This document shows positions 59,287 to 64,000 of a DNA stretch of 64,000 nucleotides, one piece after another (the first letter of the stretch is position 1; each line of letters begins with the position of its first letter). The position numbers were made by a program, and so were the translations under genes. This DNA is from Paraburkholderia sp. BCC1885 (GTDB lineage Bacteria; Pseudomonadota; Gammaproteobacteria; Burkholderiales; Burkholderiaceae). The notes beneath the pieces are model-generated. The model was given only the letters and a program-made list of their open reading frames with translations, had not been told where the DNA came from and did not search any database. The stretch spans positions 62,001 through 126,000 of the forward strand of contig NZ_CAAJGM010000111.1 of NCBI RefSeq assembly GCF_900996235.1, given 5' to 3'.

Positions 59287-61620
59287 ATGAGTTCGGAGAC
59301 CCCCATCAAGGAATACAAACACCCGGCCGGCGGCTGGGGCTCGGCGAAGGCACTTGCCTCGATACTCGTGCAGGAGCACGTCTCGCTGCACGGCGCCAGC
59401 GTGTTGATGCATCAGAACAAGCCCGACGGTTTTGCCTGCGTGAGCTGCTCGTGGGCCAAGCCGGCCGACCCGCATCTATTCGAATTCTGCGAAAACGGCG
59501 CGAAGGCGACGGCATGGGAGATCACCAACAAGCGCGTCGAAGCCGAATTCTTCGAGACCCACACCTTGACCGAACTGGAATCGTGGTCGGGCTTCGAACT
59601 GGAATCGCAAGGACGTCTATGCGCCCCGCTGCGCTGGGACCGCACCACCGACCGCTACGTGCAGACCACCTGGGAACACGCGTTCGCGGAGATCGCCGGC
59701 GAATTGCGCGCGCTCGATCCGAAAGAAGTGGTGTTCTACGCATCGGGCCGTGCCTCGCTGGAAACCTCGTACATGTATCAATTGCTCGCGCGCATGTACG
59801 GCTGCAACAACCTGCCGGACAGTTCGAACATGTGCCATGAGAGCACCTCGGTGGGGCTGTTGCCGGCTATCGGCGTGCCGGTCGGTACAGTGACGCTGGC
59901 CGATTTCGAGCAGGCCGACTGCATGCTGTTCTTCGGCCACAACACCGGGACCAACGCGCCGCGCATGCTGCATCAGTTGCAGGACGCGCGCAAACGCGGC
60001 GTGGAGATCATCACCTTCAATCCGATCCGGGAACGCGGTCTGGTGGAATTCGCCAATCCGCAGGCGCCGCTCGAAATGCTCAAGCCCGGCGGCACGCAGA
60101 TCAGCACCCAGTATCATCAGCTCAAGGTAGGCGGCGACGCGGCGGCGATTGCCGGCCTCTGCAAGCTGCTAATCGAATGGGACGACGCCGCGCAGCGTGA
60201 CGGCGCGCCGCGCGTGCTCGACGCGGACTTTATCGCCGAACATACGCATGGCTTCGACGAGTTCGCAGAGGCAATGCGCGAACTCACATGGGAAGAAATC
60301 GAAGGCCACGCGCAACTGAGCCGCGCCGCGCTCGAAGACGCGGCGCGTGTCTACGCCCGCTCCAAGGCGACGATGGTGCTCTACGGCATGGGCATCACGC
60401 AGCACCGCAGCGGCGTGCACAACGTCCAGATGCTGACCAACCTGCTGCTGTTACGCGGCAACATCGGCCGGCCCGGCGCGGGGATCTGCCCGATTCGCGG
60501 TCATTCGAACGTGCAGGGACAGCGCACCGTGGGCATCACCGAAAAGCCGGAACTGGCGCCGCTCGACAAGCTCGCGGACCTGTACGGCTTCGAGCCGCCG
60601 CGCGACAAAGGTATGAGCACCGTCGAAGCGTGCCAGGGCGTGCTCGACGGCAAGGTGAAGGGTTTCATCGGACTGGGCGGCAATTTCCAGGTGGCGACGC
60701 CCGATCATCACGTCATGGACCCGGCGTGGCGCAAGCTGCGGCTCACCGTGCAGATCGCCACCAAGCTCAACCGCAGCCATCTGATCCACGGCGAAGTGGC
60801 GTATCTGTTGCCTTGCCTCGGGCGCATCGAGGTCGACCGCCAGGCGGGCGGCGAACAGGCGGTGAGCGTCGAAGACAGCACGGCCTGCATTCACGGCTCG
60901 CACGGTTACGTGGAACCGGCGAGCGAGATGCTGCTGTCCGAGCCCGCGATCGTCGCCGGCATTGCCGACGCGCTGCTGCCGCGCAATCCCCGCCTCGACT
61001 GGCAAGCATGGGTGGGCGACTACGCGAAAATCCGCGACGCTATCGAAGCCACCTACCCCGATCAGTTCCGCGATTTCAATGCGCGCTTCTGGCAGCCTGG
61101 CGGCTTCCACCGGCCGATCGCCGCGTGCCGCCGCGAATGGAAAACGCCGAACGGCAAGGCGAATTTCATCGTGCCGGAGACGCTCGACGAAGACGCGGAC
61201 ATGCCCTCGACCGGTCCCGACGTGCTGCGTCTGATGACAACTCGCGGCGACAGCCAGTTCAATACGACCGTCTACGGACTGGACGACCGCTTTCGCGGCG
61301 TGCACGGCACCCGCGAGGTGTTGCTGATGCATCGCGACGACATGGCCCGCCAGGGTCTGGAGGAAAGCGACGCCGTGTGCATCACGACGGTGTCCCAGGA
61401 CGGCATCACGCGCCAGCTCGAAGGCATGCGCGTGCACGCCTTCGATATTCCGCGCGGCTGCATCATGGGCTACTACCCGGAATGCAATCCGTTGATTCCG
61501 CTGTCCCACCACGCCAAAAAGAGCCTCGTGCCGGCGGCGAAGTCGATTCCGGTGCGGTTGCGTAAATTGGCCGCCACCGTGCCGGCGGTCGGGGCGGAGG
61601 TCGAAGCCGAGCCGGCCTGA
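59287..61620 (+). CDS. FdhF/YdeP-family molybdopterin oxidoreductase
   Basis: This 777-residue soluble enzyme of the formate-dehydrogenase H-like superfamily binds bis-molybdopterin guanine dinucleotide. The expected Mo ligand is Cys183 in SSNMCHESTSVGL, at the position of selenocysteine in FdhF. The N-terminus has only three cysteines in the cluster region (C51-x2-C54-x13-C68), as in the YdeP group, rather than the four of classical FDH. Further blocks include GMGITQHRSGVHNVQ and a C-terminal GCIMGYYPECNPLIPL. It has no Tat signal, so it is cytoplasmic. Substrate unknown; E. coli YdeP is linked to acid resistance. Confidence 0.9.
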   Translation: MSSETPIKEYKHPAGGWGSAKALASILVQEHVSLHGASVLMHQNKPDGFACVSCSWAKPADPHLFEFCENGAKATAWEITNKRVEAEFFETHTLTELESWSGFELESQGRLCAPLRWDRTTDRYVQTTWEHAFAEIAGELRALDPKEVVFYASGRASLETSYMYQLLARMYGCNNLPDSSNMCHESTSVGLLPAIGVPVGTVTLADFEQADCMLFFGHNTGTNAPRMLHQLQDARKRGVEIITFNPIRERGLVEFANPQAPLEMLKPGGTQISTQYHQLKVGGDAAAIAGLCKLLIEWDDAAQRDGAPRVLDADFIAEHTHGFDEFAEAMRELTWEEIEGHAQLSRAALEDAARVYARSKATMVLYGMGITQHRSGVHNVQMLTNLLLLRGNIGRPGAGICPIRGHSNVQGQRTVGITEKPELAPLDKLADLYGFEPPRDKGMSTVEACQGVLDGKVKGFIGLGGNFQVATPDHHVMDPAWRKLRLTVQIATKLNRSHLIHGEVAYLLPCLGRIEVDRQAGGEQAVSVEDSTACIHGSHGYVEPASEMLLSEPAIVAGIADALLPRNPRLDWQAWVGDYAKIRDAIEATYPDQFRDFNARFWQPGGFHRPIAACRREWKTPNGKANFIVPETLDEDADMPSTGPDVLRLMTTRGDSQFNTTVYGLDDRFRGVHGTREVLLMHRDDMARQGLEESDAVCITTVSQDGITRQLEGMRVHAFDIPRGCIMGYYPECNPLIPLSHHAKKSLVPAAKSIPVRLRKLAATVPAVGAEVEAEPA

Positions 61621-61631
61621 GAGTCACTGCG

Positions 61632-62528
61632 TTAACTCAGCGCGCCCACCACGATGCGCGCCGCCGCCGCGATCACCTCGTCGCGCGGCTGCGCATCCTG
61701 TGCGGCTTGCGTGTGATAGATACCAAGGACGAGCGGCGGACGAGCGGGCGGCCAAATGAGCGCGAGATCGTTGGCGGTGCCGTAGTCGCCGGTGCCGGTC
61801 TTGTCGCCGATTGTCCAGCCGGCGGGCAGCGCGGCGGCGATCCGATGCGCGCCCGTGCGATTGCCGCGCAGCCATTCGATCAGTTGCGCGCGCTGCGCCA
61901 CCGGCAGCGCCTCGCCCAAGGTCAGGGCTTGCAGGCTGCGCACCATCGACGCGGGCGTGGCCGTATCGCGCGGGTCGCCTGGTACGGCATCGTTCAACGA
62001 AGTCTCCGTGCGATCCAGACGAAACACGTCATTGCCGATCAGTCGCGCGTATGCCGTGACCGCAGCCGTGCCGCCCAGTAGCTTGATCAGCTGATTGGCG
62101 GCGGTGTTGTCGCTGTACTGGAGCGCGGCTGCGCAGAGTTCGGCAACCGTCATGCCGTCAGTGATATGCGTTTCGCTCACCGGCGAGTAATGCACCAGAT
62201 CGCTTTGCGTGTAGCGAATGCGCCGCTGCAAAAGCCCGGCCGTCTGCGTGCTGCGCGCGAGAATCGCGCCGCTCAGGATCACCTTGAACGTGCTGCAAAA
62301 CGGAAACCGCTCGTCGGCGCGATGGCCCAGCCACGTGCCATCGGCCGTGTTCAGCAGGCAGACGCCGAGGCGGCCGCCCGCTTCGTGTTCGAGTTTGGCC
62401 AATTGGGCCGCGACTGAATCCGCGCGCTGCCGCGCACCGGTGTCGGCGGCGCAGGCGCTAAAGGCGAACGCGAAGGGCAAGGTTGCGGCGGCGCGCAACC
62501 ACGAACGGCGGTTTTCGAATGCACTCAT
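61632..62528 (-). CDS. Class A beta-lactamase (Pen-like)
   Basis: This 298-residue serine beta-lactamase hydrolyses beta-lactam rings. All motifs are intact: Ser79-Thr-Phe-Lys82, SDN (139-141), Glu175-x3-Asn179 and Lys243-Thr-Gly. The N-terminus has a twin-arginine motif (NRRSWLRAA) followed by a lipobox-like FSAC (Cys26), as described for Burkholderia PenA. A Cys precedes the active Ser, but the residue two after KTG is Gly, so the carbapenemase-type disulfide is absent. ATG 62528 has GAGG eight bases upstream. It is divergent from a LysR gene, the usual inducible arrangement. Confidence 0.92.
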   Translation of the reverse strand: MSAFENRRSWLRAAATLPFAFAFSACAADTGARQRADSVAAQLAKLEHEAGGRLGVCLLNTADGTWLGHRADERFPFCSTFKVILSGAILARSTQTAGLLQRRIRYTQSDLVHYSPVSETHITDGMTVAELCAAALQYSDNTAANQLIKLLGGTAAVTAYARLIGNDVFRLDRTETSLNDAVPGDPRDTATPASMVRSLQALTLGEALPVAQRAQLIEWLRGNRTGAHRIAAALPAGWTIGDKTGTGDYGTANDLALIWPPARPPLVLGIYHTQAAQDAQPRDEVIAAAARIVVGALS

Positions 62529-62673
62529 CTGTGTCACCTCGCAGTGTCATCCCGTCGTGACGATCGGTTGGACGCAACGGTCCCGGGAGACGCGACTATC
62601 GACGCTTTGCGCAGCCTTGGCAAACGAGGATAATTTGGCTCAGGGTATAGAAAATCTATTGGCTAACTCATCC
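62529..62673. promoter_or_regulatory. Divergent control region of the beta-lactamase and its LysR gene
   Basis: 145 bases between the divergent starts. It contains the inverted repeat ATAGA-AAA-TCTAT (62647-62659), of the size bound by LysR regulators and close to the LysR start, and a spaced direct repeat TTGGCT. AmpR/PenR-like proteins bind such regions to control both genes. The exact site is inferred. Confidence 0.5.
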
Positions 62674-63588
62674 ATGCGTCCTCATCTGCCATTGAATGCA
62701 TTGCGCGCCTTCGAGTCGTCCGCGCGCCATTTGAGCTTTACGCGCGCCGCGCAGGAACTGAGCGTGACGCAGGCCGCCGTCAGCCAGCAGGTCCGCGTGC
62801 TCGAAGAGCGGCTCGGCACCACGCTGTTCAAACGGCTGCCGCGCGGCCTCGGCATCACGGACGAAGGCCGCGCCCTGCTGCCGGTTCTGAGCGACGCCTT
62901 CGGCCGCATCGAAACCGTGCTCAAGCAATTCGAGGGCGGCCATTTCCATGAAGTGCTGACGGTGGGCGTGGTCGGGACCTTCGCGGTCGGCTGGCTGATG
63001 CCACGCCTGAAATCGTTTCGCGCGATGCATCCGTTCGTCGAACTGCGGCTCCTGACCCATAACAATCTGGTTGACCCGGCCGCCGAAGGACTCGACTTCG
63101 CCATTCGCTTCGGCGCGGGCATCTGGCCCGCCACCCACAACGAGCGGCTGCTCGATGCGCCGCTTTCCGTGCTGTGCGCGCCGGACATCGCGCGGCAACT
63201 CGCCACGCCCGAGGATCTCGCCCGGCAGACGCTGCTGCGCTCATACCGCGCGGATGAATGGAATCTCTGGCTGGCCGCTGCCGGACTCGAACCGTGGACG
63301 GTCAACGGCCCGGTGTTCGACTCGTCGCGTCTGATGGTGGAGGCAGCCGTGCAAGGCGCCGGCGTGGCCCTGGCGCCGCCGTGCATGTTTGTGCGCGAAT
63401 TGCAGGCCGACATGCTGGTGCGCCCGTTCGACACCGAGGTCAGCACCGGCAGCTACTGGCTCACGCGCCTGAAATCGCGGCAAATGGCGCCCGCCATGGA
63501 ACTGTTCCGCAACTGGATCCTCGGCGAAGCCAACGGCATGCCGCTTGCTGCGGATGAACTACCTGCCGGAATCCGGCCGTCCACCTGA
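62674..63588 (+). CDS. LysR-family regulator of the AmpR/PenR type
   Basis: This is a 304-residue regulator. The N-terminal helix-turn-helix is LNALRAFESSARHLSFTRAA followed by QELSVTQAAVSQQVRVLEERLG, the form found in AmpR/GcvA-type proteins. The effector domain follows (about 90-295) with PRLKSFRAMHPFVELRLLTH. Divergence from the class A beta-lactamase gene suggests it senses cell-wall fragments and induces the enzyme. ATG 62674 is chosen by homology to family starts, since no clear ribosome-binding site is visible. Confidence 0.9.
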   Translation: MRPHLPLNALRAFESSARHLSFTRAAQELSVTQAAVSQQVRVLEERLGTTLFKRLPRGLGITDEGRALLPVLSDAFGRIETVLKQFEGGHFHEVLTVGVVGTFAVGWLMPRLKSFRAMHPFVELRLLTHNNLVDPAAEGLDFAIRFGAGIWPATHNERLLDAPLSVLCAPDIARQLATPEDLARQTLLRSYRADEWNLWLAAAGLEPWTVNGPVFDSSRLMVEAAVQGAGVALAPPCMFVRELQADMLVRPFDTEVSTGSYWLTRLKSRQMAPAMELFRNWILGEANGMPLAADELPAGIRPST

Positions 63589-63599
63589 AGGAGTTCATT

Positions 63600-63794
63600 A
63601 TGTCGCAGCGCAAGTCCGAAACCCGCGAGCAGCATCCGCACGCGCACAAGAACGAAGCGCAGATCGACCATACCGTCGAGGACAGCTTCCCCGCCAGCGA
63701 TCCGCCCGCAACCGGCGGCAAGACCCGCATCGAATCCGCCGACACGCCGCAGCATGGCAAGACCGACAAGGCGGAGCATCACGCGAAGAAGTGA
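63600..63794 (+). CDS. Small hydrophilic protein with an SFPASDPPA motif
   Basis: This 64-residue protein has AAGGAG eight bases before ATG 63600. It is rich in His, Lys, Glu, Asp and Ser, with the motif HTVEDSFPASDPPATGG that recurs in many short proteobacterial proteins of unknown function. It has no hydrophobic segment and is expected to be disordered. It starts 11 bases after the LysR stop and may be co-transcribed with it. Confidence 0.75.
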   Translation: MSQRKSETREQHPHAHKNEAQIDHTVEDSFPASDPPATGGKTRIESADTPQHGKTDKAEHHAKK

Positions 63795-63821
63795 TTGGCT
63801 GACGTCACGCGGCGTCACCTG

Positions 63822-63897
63822 GCGTTCTGAGGTCCCCTTTGCGATGCGCCCCGCAACACGTTCCCGGAGCGTTACGCGGAGGAACGCCTCAGAACGC
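63822..63897. other. Three-way-junction-like palindromic element overlapping a stop codon
   Basis: An outer perfect 11-base stem GCGTTCTGAGG/CCTCAGAACGC encloses two smaller inverted repeats: TTGCG/CGCAA (63839-63856) and GTTCC/GGAAC (63860-63885, with inner GCG-TTA-CGC). Together they predict a branched structure of 76 bases. The right arm contains the stop codon of the PLP-enzyme gene. It may act as a message end or be a dispersed extragenic palindrome. Confidence 0.5.
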
Positions 63898-64000
63898 GCT
63901 GCGGTACGCGTAAAGTCCGGGCAGGCCGCCGGTCATGACAAACAGCACGCGTTGCCCCGTGCGATACACGCCGGTTTCGATCGCATGCAGCAGACCGGCA
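63889..64000 (-). CDS. 3' end of a PLP-dependent D-cysteine desulfhydrase / ACC deaminase-like enzyme
   Basis: The last 37 codons of a leftward gene read ...LLHAIETGVYRTGQRVLFV and then MTGGLPGLYAYRSAF before TGA at 63889-63891. This C-terminal block, with the TGG(L/T)P phosphate-side loop, is typical of D-cysteine desulfhydrase and 1-aminocyclopropane-1-carboxylate deaminase family proteins. The rest lies beyond the window, so the exact substrate class is open. Confidence 0.6.
   Translation of the reverse strand, partial: AGLLHAIETGVYRTGQRVLFVMTGGLPGLYAYRSAF

Noticed and set aside
63822..63897. The 76-base branched palindrome as a tRNA
   Set aside because: Despite the similar size it lacks the T-loop TTCGA box, the anticodon arm and a CCA-compatible acceptor arrangement.

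Overview
The window is high-GC DNA with dense, often translationally coupled genes. It reads as a chromosome segment of a beta-proteobacterium of the Burkholderia/Paraburkholderia group. The reasons are a Burkholderia-type trimeric porin, several short proteins of Burkholderiaceae type, a Pen-like class A beta-lactamase with a divergent LysR regulator, and the overall gene repertoire. The genus is inferred from family resemblance. No rRNA, tRNA, CRISPR array or intact insertion sequence was seen.

Layout. (1) 1-8270 is the edge of a conjugative or integrative element. It is read leftward and carries the type IVB (I-type) coupling-complex genes trbA (DotM/IcmP-like), trbB (DsbC-like) and trbC (DotL/IcmO-like ATPase), a lytic transglycosylase, a DUF882 peptidase-like protein and several unknown genes. 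Three promoters in this block each carry the same palindrome, CGTAT-N10-ATACG. (2) At 8338 the ordinary chromosome begins with a decayed LysR gene, followed by a CHRD protein, cytochrome b561, an AtoE-type fatty-acid transporter, an aldo/keto reductase and a porin. (3) 14810-21032 is a ribose-type operon read leftward in the order rbsK-D-A-C-B and ending with a LacI regulator. (4) 21173-33514 is an aryl-polyene/xanthomonadin-like lipid cluster. A glycosyltransferase and an acyl carrier protein are read leftward. Nine genes are read rightward: membrane protein, ligase-dehydratase fusion, acyltransferase, LolA-like carrier, MMPL exporter, NodB deacetylase, ketosynthase, chain-length-factor-like partner and dehydratase, with a small repeat protein at the end.

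(5) 33620-47301 holds a second aldo/keto reductase, a hybrid histidine kinase, an EmrA/EmrB/NodT-type tripartite efflux operon, a long AI-2E-family permease, a DUF2934 protein, glgX and a single-domain response regulator. (6) 47615-50508 is a DNA-repair pair (ATP-dependent ligase and metallo-beta-lactamase-fold exonuclease). A lipoprotein, transketolase, a cupin, the Kup potassium transporter, three tiny proteins, MgtC, an FdhF/YdeP-type molybdoenzyme, the beta-lactamase with its regulator, a small acidic protein and the 3' end of a PLP enzyme follow.

The points most worth a second look are the shared operator over the conjugation-module promoters, the unusual make-up of the polyene-lipid cluster (embedded deacetylase, no ketoreductase, GHAIG-repeat protein, tandem 11-bp repeats in its divergent control region), the fused C-terminal domain of the AI-2E permease, and a terminator-like hairpin inside the rbs operon.
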